Shown piece after piece: positions 1-7,603 of a stretch of 7,603 bases of DNA (the first letter of the stretch is position 1; each line of letters begins with the position of its first letter). The stretch is taken from assembly GCA_964498075.1 (NCBI GenBank), contig CAZCGA010000227.1, positions 1 through 7,603 of the forward strand. Direction: 5' to 3'. The stretch is from CAZCGA01 sp964498075. Lineage in GTDB: Bacteria > Desulfobacterota > Binatia > HRBIN30. The translations under genes were made by a program, and so were the position numbers. The notes below the pieces were generated by a model. That model saw only the letters and a program-made list of their open reading frames with translations. It had not been told where the DNA came from and made no database searches.

Positions 1-1349
1 ATGCGGCGGCGCATTCCGAGCAATCCGATCCACATCATACCGAAGGTCACAACCCAGAAGGCCGGGGTCATCATCCAAAAGTGCAACTTGCCTAATTTCT
101 CGTCCATTCTCCGCCCCGTGATCTTAGGGTACCAGTAGTAGATGGCGGCGAAGAATGGGTAGATAAATCCGCCGAACATCGTATTGTGGAAGTGGCCGAC
201 GATCCAGTACGTATCGTGCAGGTGGAGATCGGTGGCCACGGTGCCGTTGGGCGGCCCGGTGAGGCCCCCGAAAAGAAACACAATGATGCCCCCGAGGACG
301 AACAGCATAGGTGTCGGAAACTCAGCTTTGCCCCGCCATAACGTGCCCATCCAACTAAAGAACTTCACGCCGGTGGGCACGGCGACGAGCAGGGTGCTAT
401 ACATGAACGGCACGCGCAGGTACTCTTCCATGCCGGAAGTGAACATGTGGTGCGCCCAGACGAGGAAGCCCACCGCTGCAATGCCCATCGACGACATGGC
501 GATCCATTTGTAGCCAAACAACGGCTTGCGCACGAAGACCGGCAGCAGTTCGCTGATGATGCCCAACCCGGGCAGGATGAAGACGTAAACCGCCGGATGC
601 GAGTAGAACCAGAAGAGATGCTGGAAGAGGATCGGGTCGCCGCCGAGCGCCGGGTCGAAGATGCCGAGGTGGAAGGCGCGCTCCAGACCGACCAACAACA
701 TCGTGATCGCCAACACGGGCGTGCCGAGCACCATGATCAAGCTGGTCGCGTAGTGTGCCCAGACGAACAGCGGCAGCCGGAACCAGGTGAGCCCCGGCGC
801 CCGCATCTTGTGGATGGTGACGATGAAGTTCAGCCCGGTCAGGATCGATGAGAAGCCGGTGATGAAGATGCCGATGGCCGTGGGAATCACATTGGTGTTC
901 GACGCCATGGTGCTGAACGGCGTGTAGAAGGTCCACCCCGTGTCGACGCCTCCGACCAGCATCGCCCAGAGCGTAAACAGCGCGCCCAACACGTAGATGT
1001 ACCAGCTCAGCAGGTTCAGGCGTGGGAAGGCGAGGTCACGCGCGCCGATCATCATCGGGATGAGGAAGTTGCCGAGCACGGCGGGAATCGACGGCACCAG
1101 GAAGAAGAAGATCATGATGATGCCGTGCATGGTGAAGAGCTTGTTGTAGGTGTCCGCCTCGACCACGTCGCCCACCGGCGTGAGCAGCTCCAGCCGGATG
1201 AGCCCGGCGAAGATGCCGCCGAGGACGAACATCAGAGTGATCGACGCCAGGTAGAGCAGCGCGATGCGCTTGTGATCGATGGTGAACAGCCACGACTTCA
1301 CGCCGTAGTTGATGTTGAGGTAGTGCGTGCGCGGTTCCACTGCGTTCAT
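1..1349 (-). CDS. coxA: Cytochrome c oxidase subunit I, family A2 heme-copper oxidase (3' end outside window)
   Basis: The frame is open for 449 codons, from the ATG at 1349 (in ATGA with the coxB stop) to the window edge, with no stop or frameshift. All cofactor ligands are present: His75 (FTMHG) and His388 for heme a; His386 (GHFH) for heme a3; His251, His300 and His301 for CuB; Tyr255 for the His-Tyr cross-link (HPAVY). The D-channel entry Asp105 and Asn112 (RDLAFPRLN) and the K-channel Lys329 (VPTGVK) are conserved. The glutamate normally in helix VI (HPEVY) is Ala253, and Tyr249-Ser250 precede His251. That YS pattern marks family A2, as in Rhodothermus and Thermus-type caa3 enzymes. The end of the visible part reads GLLGMRRR where many homologues have GMPRR. 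Roughly 100 or more residues should be missing. Confidence 0.96.
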   Translation of the reverse strand, partial: MNAVEPRTHYLNINYGVKSWLFTIDHKRIALLYLASITLMFVLGGIFAGLIRLELLTPVGDVVEADTYNKLFTMHGIIMIFFFLVPSIPAVLGNFLIPMMIGARDLAFPRLNLLSWYIYVLGALFTLWAMLVGGVDTGWTFYTPFSTMASNTNVIPTAIGIFITGFSSILTGLNFIVTIHKMRAPGLTWFRLPLFVWAHYATSLIMVLGTPVLAITMLLVGLERAFHLGIFDPALGGDPILFQHLFWFYSHPAVYVFILPGLGIISELLPVFVRKPLFGYKWIAMSSMGIAAVGFLVWAHHMFTSGMEEYLRVPFMYSTLLVAVPTGVKFFSWMGTLWRGKAEFPTPMLFVLGGIIVFLFGGLTGPPNGTVATDLHLHDTYWIVGHFHNTMFGGFIYPFFAAIYYWYPKITGRRMDEKLGKLHFWMMTPAFWVVTFGMMWIGLLGMRRR

Positions 1350-2329
1350 CCTTCCGGTCCCCGCGCCTTGCGGCCCGCACCGGGACCGGGCGCCGCCGCC
1401 TCCGCCGCCTGCTCCTTGATGTACGCGATCAGCTGCATCAGCCCTTCCTCGGTGACCAGCCCTTTGAAGGTCGGCATGATCGGTTGAAAGCCGGCGACGA
1501 TCTTCGCCGTCGGGTTGATGATCGACTCCCGCACGTAGGCCTCGTCGGCGAGCACGGTCTCGCCGCCTTGCAGCTGGACCCGTTTGCCGAACAGATCCGC
1601 GAGCTGCGGGCCGCGGGCGCCGGAATCACCGCGATGGCAGGTGATGCAGCCGAGCTGCTCGAAAAGCGTCGCGCCCTTTGAAACCAGCGAGCCGGTGGCG
1701 GGACCGCCGCTCAGCCAGGCCTGATAATCCGCCTGCTCCATGGCGATCACGTGGCCGATCATCCCGGAGTGCTCGGTGCCGCAGTACTCGGCGCAGAACA
1801 GGTGATAGGTCCCCGGCTTGGTCGCCTCGAACCACACGGTGGTGTAGCGCCCCGGCACCGCGTCCTGCTTGATACGGAAGGCCGGGATGAAGAAGCTGTG
1901 GATGACGTCTTCCGAGGTCATCGTGAGCTTCACCGAACGTCCGACCGGCACGTGCAGCTCGTTGATCTCGCGCCGCCCTTCCAGGTGCTGCACCTTCCAC
2001 ATCCACTGTTTGCCGACGGCGAACATCTGCAGCGCGTCGTCGGGCGGACGGGCGAGGGTGACGTACACGCTCGCTCCCCAGAAGAACATGATCATCGTAA
2101 GGCCGAAGGGAATCAGGGTCCAGGTCAGCTCGAGTGTCAGCGACCCACGGATCGCCGCCGGCCGGTCGGTCTCCGAGCGCCGCCGGTAGCGGACCGACAG
2201 ATACACCACCAGCAGCGCAATGAGCACGGAGAAGAAGCCGCTCACCGACACCAGGAAGAAGTACAGCGCGTCTACCCGCGGCGCGACGGTGGAGGCTTGC
2301 TCAGGGAAGAAGGGGAGATTCGAGAACAT
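1346..2329 (-). CDS. coxB: Cytochrome c oxidase subunit II with fused heme c domain (caa3 type)
   Basis: This protein has 327 residues in three parts. Two transmembrane helices lie at about 20-46 and 66-92. A periplasmic cupredoxin domain follows with a complete CuA site: His144 (DVIHSFFIPAF), Cys179, Glu181, Cys183, His187 and Met190 (CAEYCGTEHSGM). The aromatic stretch KQWMWKVQH (107-115) marks the electron entry region. A fused cytochrome c domain then has Cys228-Ile-Thr-Cys231-His232 and probable axial Met285 in PIMPTFKG. The fusion defines a caa3-type enzyme that takes electrons into its own heme c and passes them to CuA and subunit I. The ATG at 2329 is 5 bases after the sco stop. The frame remains open far upstream to 3256, but that part only shadows sco and the small gene. 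There is no separate cleavable signal peptide before helix 1. The stop overlaps coxA in ATGA. Confidence 0.96.
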   Translation of the reverse strand: MFSNLPFFPEQASTVAPRVDALYFFLVSVSGFFSVLIALLVVYLSVRYRRRSETDRPAAIRGSLTLELTWTLIPFGLTMIMFFWGASVYVTLARPPDDALQMFAVGKQWMWKVQHLEGRREINELHVPVGRSVKLTMTSEDVIHSFFIPAFRIKQDAVPGRYTTVWFEATKPGTYHLFCAEYCGTEHSGMIGHVIAMEQADYQAWLSGGPATGSLVSKGATLFEQLGCITCHRGDSGARGPQLADLFGKRVQLQGGETVLADEAYVRESIINPTAKIVAGFQPIMPTFKGLVTEEGLMQLIAYIKEQAAEAAAPGPGAGRKARGPEG

Positions 2330-2334
2330 GGAAC

Positions 2335-3153
2335 TCACTCGTGCTCGTGAACTGGCCGCGTCGCGTCGCGTCGCCACATCACGATCAGGAACGTTGCCAA
2401 CGCCAACACGGTCAGCGCACCGCCGGCGCGCACCGAGTTCATCGCGATGGCGCCGTACTTGCCGGTTGTGGGATCGTAGTGAAAGCAGAACAGGAGCAGC
2501 TGATCGACCGGCGAGCCGATACGGTTGTCGGCCGCCTCGACGAGACCGAGCCGGACGTCGCGCGGCGCAAACTCCACTCCGTAAAAGTAGCGCGCCAGCC
2601 TGCCCTGCGGCGTCAGCACCATGATGCCGGCGGCGTGCGCGTACTGCTTCTGCTCGGGGACGTACCGGTAGCGGAAGCCGACAGCGGCGGTGAGCTGCTC
2701 GATCGCGGCGGCGTCGCCGGTGAGGAAGTGCCAGCCGGCGGCCGCACGCGCACCCACGGCACCGGTCCGCCCGTAGGCCTTCAGGTACGTCTGCTTCTTC
2801 GCCGCCGCCAGTGCCGGTGTGTCGTCTGGATTGAAGCTGACGGTCACGACCTCGAACTGGTCGCCGATGTCGAACGACAAGACCTTGAGCGCGCTGGCCA
2901 GGCCGTTGAGCACCAACGTGCACAGCATCGGGCACTCGTAGTACGCCAGCGCCAAGATCACCGGCTTGCTGCCGAAGTACTGCCCCAAGCGCACCGACTG
3001 GCCGGTCTCGTCGCGGAACACGAGATCGAACGGCAGCTGCGTGTTCAGCCGCTGCTCGATGCCGACGTCGCGGAGCATCGGCGGCCGCGTATCGTCGGCA
3101 CGTGCTGCTGAGGTAAAGGCGAGTATCAGCAACGGGATCACACGCGTGCTCAT
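2335..3153 (-). CDS. sco: SCO1/SenC-family copper chaperone with C-terminal membrane anchor
   Basis: This 272-residue protein has a signal peptide (1-19, ending TSAARA) and a thioredoxin-like SCO domain. The copper ligands are visible as Cys74 and Cys78 in ECPMLC and His173 in YAHAAGIMVL. Other family landmarks are LALAYYECPMLC, VVTVSFNPDDTP (102-113) and WHFLTGD (141-147). SCO proteins deliver copper to, or reduce the cysteines of, the CuA site of oxidase subunit II, encoded directly downstream. Unlike the classic N-terminally anchored SCO1, the predicted anchor is at the C-terminus (about 242-260, followed by WRR). Just before it is a stretch with Cys223 and His225 (LLLFCFHYDPTTGKYG, 219-234), a pattern I associate with SCO homologues near ACIII. 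The ATG forms ATGA with the preceding stop. A pure thiol-reductase role is possible. Confidence 0.94.
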   Translation of the reverse strand: MSTRVIPLLILAFTSAARADDTRPPMLRDVGIEQRLNTQLPFDLVFRDETGQSVRLGQYFGSKPVILALAYYECPMLCTLVLNGLASALKVLSFDIGDQFEVVTVSFNPDDTPALAAAKKQTYLKAYGRTGAVGARAAAGWHFLTGDAAAIEQLTAAVGFRYRYVPEQKQYAHAAGIMVLTPQGRLARYFYGVEFAPRDVRLGLVEAADNRIGSPVDQLLLFCFHYDPTTGKYGAIAMNSVRAGGALTVLALATFLIVMWRRDATRPVHEHE

Positions 3154-3587
3154 GGCTCGGTTTCCGATGGCGGGGCACCGTCCGATCGCGCCGGCAGCCC
3201 GCGCTGCGCCAGCAACTCCATGGCGCGCTCGATGGGGATGCGCACCGTGCCGGCACCGCGATCGACCCAGCCGTAGGCGTGGAGCACAGCGTCTTCAGCG
3301 GCGTGCAGTTGACGGAGATCTTGAATGGGCGCGGTTTGCAGGCGCGGCTCCGGAGGCAGTTGCCTGCCGTAGCTCCCCGCGAGCGGGTTCACCGCGGGGC
3401 TCAACTGCGCCTCGCGCGCGGCGAAGTAACCGAACAGCCAGAGCATGAAGACAAACACGCCGATCGTGGCCGCGAACAGGCCGAGGCCTGCCCGCACGAT
3501 AGGCCGGAACACGACGTCGCGGTGTTCGTACCCGCCGCGTTCCCCGGGCGGATGTTCGCTGTGTGCCGTCGCGGTCGCTTCGTCCAT
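3150..3587 (-). CDS. Uncharacterised small single-pass membrane protein in the ACIII-SCO-oxidase operon
   Basis: I cannot assign a named family. The protein has 145 residues. A hydrophilic N-terminal tail (1-28) contains three histidines and the stretch HPPGERGGYEHRDV (12-25). One strong transmembrane helix follows at about 31-55 (GLGLFAATIGVFVFMLWLFG). A proline-rich stretch (63-88, LPPEPRLQTAP) leads to a compact C-terminal region: LRQLHAAEDAVLHAYGWVDR (91-110) then RIPIERAMELLAQRGLP (116-132). No cysteine or heme motif is present. The tyrosine-glycine-tryptophan-valine-aspartate and arginine-isoleucine-proline-isoleucine segments look conserved; from memory, similar short proteins sit beside ACIII or oxidase genes in other phyla. 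The gene starts 2 bases after actF and overlaps sco in ATGA, so it is almost certainly made with them. I infer an accessory subunit or assembly factor, possibly the positional counterpart of the small ActG of Chloroflexus, but homology is unproven. Confidence 0.88.
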   Translation of the reverse strand: MDEATATAHSEHPPGERGGYEHRDVVFRPIVRAGLGLFAATIGVFVFMLWLFGYFAAREAQLSPAVNPLAGSYGRQLPPEPRLQTAPIQDLRQLHAAEDAVLHAYGWVDRGAGTVRIPIERAMELLAQRGLPARSDGAPPSETEP

Positions 3588-3589
3588 GG

Positions 3590-4777
3590 TCAGGCCCGCT
3601 GCGGGAGCGAGGGATCGTTCACGGCGACCAGCGACCGCCCCTTCAATTGCCACACGAATGCCGCCAGCCAAATACCTCCAACCCCGATCGGGGTCACGAC
3701 ATCCAACCAATGGATGCTGAAGCCGTCCGGATGAAAGGCGGGCGTGACGAGCCAGAAGAGATCTACGAAGCGCGCGACGATGACACCCAGCGCCACCAGT
3801 GCCAAGACGCCGGTGTGCTGCTTCACGTCACGCGACAGCAGGATGACGAACGGAAGAACGAAGTGGAATAGAATGATGCCGATCCCAACGATCTGCCAGC
3901 CGCCGCGGGCGCGGTGCAGATACCAGGGAATCTCCTCCGGCAAGTTCGCCGACCAGATGATGAGGAACTGCGAGAAGGAGAAGTACGCCCACAGCATGAC
4001 GAATGCCAAGAGCAGCTTGCCGAGGTCGTGAAACTGCTCCACGGCGATCACGCCGGACAGCGGGCCGCGGCGCGCCAACACCGCGGCCACTGGAATGACG
4101 AAGGCCATCGCCGACAGCACCTGACCGCCCATGATGAGGATGCCATAGATGGTCGAGTACCAGTGCGGCTCGAGCGACATCACCCAATCGATGGCCGCAA
4201 ACGTCATGGTCAGCCCCATCAGCAGGAGACCGCCGCGGCTGAGCAGCTCCAGTCGTCGCTGCACGGCGGGGTCCGCCGTCGCATCCTGTTCCAGCGACCA
4301 GCGGTTCAAGAAGCGCGTCATGGTGAGCCAGACCGCGAAGTACGCCGCCGCGCGCACCAGAAAAAACGGCACGTTCAAGTAGGCGCTCTTGTGCAACAAG
4401 AGCGCGTCATGCGCCACGACTTCCGGACGCGCCCACTCGTACAGGGTGCGCAACCCGAAGACGAGCGGCAGGAACAGCACCGCCATGACCGGCAGGGTGC
4501 GCGTGCCCGATTCGAGCAAGCGACGAATCACCGCGCCCCACGCACCGCCGGCAATGTGGTGGATCATGAGAATGGCCATGCAACCGATGCCGATGCCGAA
4601 CCAGAACAGGTAGGCGATCAAGTAGGCACGGAAGAACTGGTCCGGGCTGATGAACGCGCCCACCGCGCAGCCGGCGAGGCCGGCGACGCCGGCGGCGAAA
4701 GCGGCACGCTGCACCCGATGCAACACGTGGTCGGGTCCGAGCCGGAACGTCTGCGGGTCGGCGCCAACGCTACTCAT
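3590..4777 (-). CDS. actF: ActF, second NrfD/PsrC-like membrane subunit of Alternative Complex III
   Basis: This 395-residue polytopic protein has about ten hydrophobic helices (roughly 26-44, 50-71, 95-112, 136-153, 182-203, 210-234, 253-277, 293-314, 322-343, 356-377). Signature stretches of ActF are MIHHIAGGAWG (71-81), TFAAIDWVMSLEPHWYSTIYG (192-212), EQFHDLGKLLLAFVMLWAYF (247-266) and FLIIWSANLPEE (271-282). ActF is a paralogue of ActC. In the known complex it carries no redox cofactor and is proposed to take part in proton translocation through buried polar residues; His73, His74, His250, Asp251 and Lys254 are candidates here. The ATG at 4777 overlaps the end of actE by 8 bases and has CCTGGAG 6 bases upstream. 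An in-frame start at 4849 would add 24 residues (arginine/cysteine/proline-rich) encoded entirely within actE, so it is rejected. Confidence 0.95.
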   Translation of the reverse strand: MSSVGADPQTFRLGPDHVLHRVQRAAFAAGVAGLAGCAVGAFISPDQFFRAYLIAYLFWFGIGIGCMAILMIHHIAGGAWGAVIRRLLESGTRTLPVMAVLFLPLVFGLRTLYEWARPEVVAHDALLLHKSAYLNVPFFLVRAAAYFAVWLTMTRFLNRWSLEQDATADPAVQRRLELLSRGGLLLMGLTMTFAAIDWVMSLEPHWYSTIYGILIMGGQVLSAMAFVIPVAAVLARRGPLSGVIAVEQFHDLGKLLLAFVMLWAYFSFSQFLIIWSANLPEEIPWYLHRARGGWQIVGIGIILFHFVLPFVILLSRDVKQHTGVLALVALGVIVARFVDLFWLVTPAFHPDGFSIHWLDVVTPIGVGGIWLAAFVWQLKGRSLVAVNDPSLPQRA

Positions 4778-5402
4778 GCGCTGCTCCAGGAACTTCGGGT
4801 TGGGGAGCAGCCGCGGACTGCAGCAGCAGCTGTTCCGCCGGCGGCGCATCGGCCAAGGCAGCGTGCTGGCTCAGTTGCAGGGCACGCACGTAAGCAACGA
4901 TGGCCCACCGATCCCGCGGCGCGATCTGCTGCGCGTAGTTGGGCATCACGCCGAAGCCATGCGTGATCACGTCGAAGAAGTAGCCGGCCGGTTGTTGGCG
5001 CAAGCGATCGATATGCATCGACGGTGGCCGGCGATAGCCGCGCAGCACGATCATCCCGCTGCCGTTGCCGACGCGATCGTGGCACGGCGAGCAGAAGATG
5101 TTGTAGCGCTCCTGGCCCCGTTGCAGGACCTGGCCGGTGACCGGGAAGGGGAAGGTGTCGGCGAAGGTACCGTCGGACTTGCCGGCATACAGCAGGTCAT
5201 CGTCGTCGAGATGGCCGCGCGCCACGGTGTCCGGGACCAACGGCCGCGACGCGCGTCCATCCTCAAAGAAGGCGCTGGCCTTCAGCGGCTTGTACTTCGG
5301 TTGATCGTGCATGTCCTGCCGGCAGCCGAACGGGACGAGCAGCAGCACGCTGAGCGCCAGCCGGTGCAGGAACGGCCTGGTGACTCGGTGAATCGCGCGC
5401 AT
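4770..5402 (-). CDS. actE: ActE, mono-heme cytochrome c subunit of Alternative Complex III
   Basis: This 210-residue exported protein has one class-I cytochrome c domain. The heme site is Cys104-Ser-Pro-Cys107-His108 (CSPCH), and the likely axial methionine is Met153 in GVMPNYAQQI. The sequence before the heme (YKPLKASAFFEDGRASRPLV, 38-56; FPFPVTGQVLQRGQERYNIFC, 84-104) matches ActE/ACIII cytochromes. Residues 11-26 are a hydrophobic export segment ending at Cys27. This suggests a lipoprotein, but VPFGC is a poor lipobox (Pro at -3, Phe at -2). The ATG at 5402 is chosen over an in-frame GTG at 5418-5420 because GAGGTGG lies 9 bases before it and the 1-base spacing to actD fits the operon. It probably receives electrons from ActA/ActB and may hand them to the heme c of oxidase subunit II. 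The alanine/proline-rich tail (181-210) looks flexible. Confidence 0.93.
   Translation of the reverse strand: MRAIHRVTRPFLHRLALSVLLLVPFGCRQDMHDQPKYKPLKASAFFEDGRASRPLVPDTVARGHLDDDDLLYAGKSDGTFADTFPFPVTGQVLQRGQERYNIFCSPCHDRVGNGSGMIVLRGYRRPPSMHIDRLRQQPAGYFFDVITHGFGVMPNYAQQIAPRDRWAIVAYVRALQLSQHAALADAPPAEQLLLQSAAAPQPEVPGAAHE
4784..4790 (-). promoter_or_regulatory. Ribosome binding site deciding the actF start
   Basis: The minus strand reads CCTGGAG, with the GGAG core 6 bases before the ATG at 4777. It lies inside the 3' end of actE, as expected for coupled translation, and supports the shorter ActF with 395 residues. Confidence 0.5.
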
Positions 5403-5403
5403 G

Positions 5404-5936
5404 CTAGTGATCCACCTCACTCACCTCGCGCGGCACCAGGCGCTCGAGGAACCGCCGCGTCCCATCCCGATCGAAGAGCGGGTCGGTGGCTTCGATGCAC
5501 AGGAAAAAGCGGTCGCGCGTCGCCAAGGCGAAGCGCGGTACGTTGAATACCGGATGATACGGATGCGGCAAACCGTTCAGCGCGAACATGCCCAGTACGG
5601 CGGACAGCGCGGCGATCAGAATGGTCAGCTCAAACGTCACCGGAATGAACGAAGGCCAACTATGGAACGGGCGCCCGCCCACATTGATGGGATAGTCGAC
5701 GACCGAGGTCCAGTACTGCAATGCCAACCCGGACAGGCAGCCGACGATGCCGCCGATCAAGACCAGCAGCGACAGCCGATTGCGGTGGAAACCCATCGCC
5801 GCGGTCAACGCCTCGATCGGGAACGGCGTATACGCATCCAGGTTGCGGTAGCCCGCTTCGCGCGTGTGGCGCACCGCGGCGATCAGCTCGTTGGGGTCGC
5901 TGAACTCGGCGAGCAGACCGTAGATGGGCGGCCGCG

Positions 5937-5940
<4 letters not shown>
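5404..5940 (-). CDS. actD: ActD, DUF3341 membrane subunit of Alternative Complex III
   Basis: This 178-residue protein has the DUF3341/ActD layout. A soluble N-terminal region begins with IYGLLAEFSDPNELIAAVRH and continues through REAGYRNLDAYTPFPIE (28-43). Two transmembrane helices follow at about 55-76 and 100-122. The loop between them carries YPINVGGRPFHSWPSFIPVTFE (83-104), and the tail includes HPVFNVPRFALATRDRFFLCIEATDP (129-154). ActD is a structural subunit without cofactor that packs beside ActC/ActF in the membrane; no redox ligand is visible here. The ATG at 5940 forms ATGA with the actC stop, which favours this start over in-frame positions inside actC. The gene ends one base before the actE start. 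Confidence 0.93.
5412..5418 (-). promoter_or_regulatory. Ribosome binding site deciding the actE start
   Basis: On the minus strand this reads GAGGTGG, a good match to the anti-Shine-Dalgarno target, 9 bases before the ATG at 5402. It lies inside the last codons of actD. It supports the ATG over the upstream in-frame GTG at 5418-5420, which this same motif overlaps. Confidence 0.6.
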
Positions 5941-7309
<1,369 letters not shown>

Positions 7310-7313
<4 letters not shown>

Positions 7314-7603
7314 GCTTTGCCCTGGCGCGCGGCGATGTCCGGATTGGGATTGCGCAAGGCTGCGAGGTACGAGGTCCGCGGCCGGGTGTTCAACTCCTCG
7401 AGCAGACGGTACTGGCGCGGCTCCGCTTTCAACTTGGCCACCCGGCTCCCAGGGTCGTTGATGTTGCCGAACACGATCGCTTCGGCCGGACACGCTTGCT
7501 GGCAGGCGGTGACGATCTCGCCGTCGCGGATCGTGCGCCCCTCCTTCTTGGCCTGAATCCGCGCGTGGTTGATGCGCTGCACGCAGTAGGTGCACTTCTC
7601 CAT
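7310..7603 (-). CDS. actB: ActB, C-terminal end of the Fe-S/molybdopterin-like subunit of Alternative Complex III (5' part outside window)
   Basis: Only the last 97 codons are present, and the reading frame is open to the window edge. The methionine at base 7603 is therefore an internal residue, not a start. The fragment has ferredoxin-type cysteines: a CTYC pair at its residues 4 and 7, then Cys34 and Cys38 in ACQQACP followed by AEAIVFGN, the usual closing part of a [4Fe-4S] binding fold. In characterised ACIII, ActB joins a molybdopterin-oxidoreductase-like domain without the cofactor to a ferredoxin-like domain with Fe-S clusters, facing the periplasm. Here it would pass electrons from quinol oxidation at ActC towards the c hemes. 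The stop TGA overlaps the actC start in ATGA. A lone NrfC/PsrB-type ferredoxin subunit would look similar over so short a stretch, but actC-F immediately downstream make ActB the clear choice. Confidence 0.9.

Noticed and set aside
397..1380. Two minus-strand open frames (397-936 and 1036-1380) out of phase with coxA
   Set aside because: The coxA frame is continuous from 1349 to the window edge with all heme and copper ligands; these are out-of-phase shadows and not evidence of a frameshift.
1751..2350. 199-residue open frame on the plus strand opposite coxB
   Set aside because: It is antisense to the CuA domain and helices of coxB, and its low-complexity charged sequence matches no family I recognise.
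2341..3111. 256-residue open frame on the plus strand opposite sco
   Set aside because: It lies fully antisense to a gene with clear SCO motifs, has a biased Arg/Val/Gln composition and no motif of its own.
2330..3256. Apparent 309-codon N-terminal extension of coxB
   Set aside because: The upstream part is an arginine-rich shadow of sco and the small gene. Homologous subunit II proteins start near the chosen ATG at 2329, which sits 5 bases after the sco stop.
3914..4966. 350-residue open frame on the plus strand opposite actF and actE
   Set aside because: It is antisense to two well-supported genes, is rich in Gln/Arg/His/Glu with no recognisable domain, and is the kind of antisense frame that GC-rich codon usage produces.

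Overview
The window holds one uninterrupted minus-strand operon of aerobic respiratory genes. Read in the direction of transcription, from base 7603 down to base 1, it carries actB (3' end only), actC, actD, actE, actF, an unrecognised small membrane protein, a SCO-family copper protein, cytochrome c oxidase subunit II with a fused heme c domain, and subunit I (5' part only). The first block is the Alternative Complex III (ACIII) quinol:electron-acceptor oxidoreductase. The last block is a caa3-type heme-copper oxidase whose subunit I looks like family A2 (Tyr-Ser in helix VI, no helix VI glutamate). ActA and most of ActB should lie beyond base 7603. The rest of subunit I, and probably subunits III and IV, should lie before base 1.

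Gene packing is extreme. Four junctions are ATGA start/stop overlaps (7310-7313, 5937-5940, 3150-3153, 1346-1349), one is an 8-base overlap (4770-4777), and the other three have gaps of 1, 2 and 5 bases. There is no intergenic space for a promoter, terminator, RNA gene, repeat or mobile element, and I see none. No stretch of 300 bases lacks a gene.

The genes describe one electron path. The NrfD-like membrane subunits ActC and ActF and the Fe-S subunit ActB oxidise membrane quinol. Electrons pass through c-type hemes (ActA outside the window, ActE here) to the heme c and CuA of subunit II, and then to the heme a / heme a3-CuB centre of subunit I, where O2 is reduced. The SCO protein sits where a CuA-loading factor is expected.

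The organism is a GC-rich (about 60%) aerobic bacterium. ACIII followed directly by SCO and a caa3-type oxidase is known from Acidobacteriota, Bacteroidota/Rhodothermota, Planctomycetota, deltaproteobacterial groups and several uncultured phyla. I cannot choose the phylum from this sequence alone. The most interesting unexplained element is the 145-residue single-pass protein between actF and sco; the rest is a recognisable, if not textbook, respiratory module.
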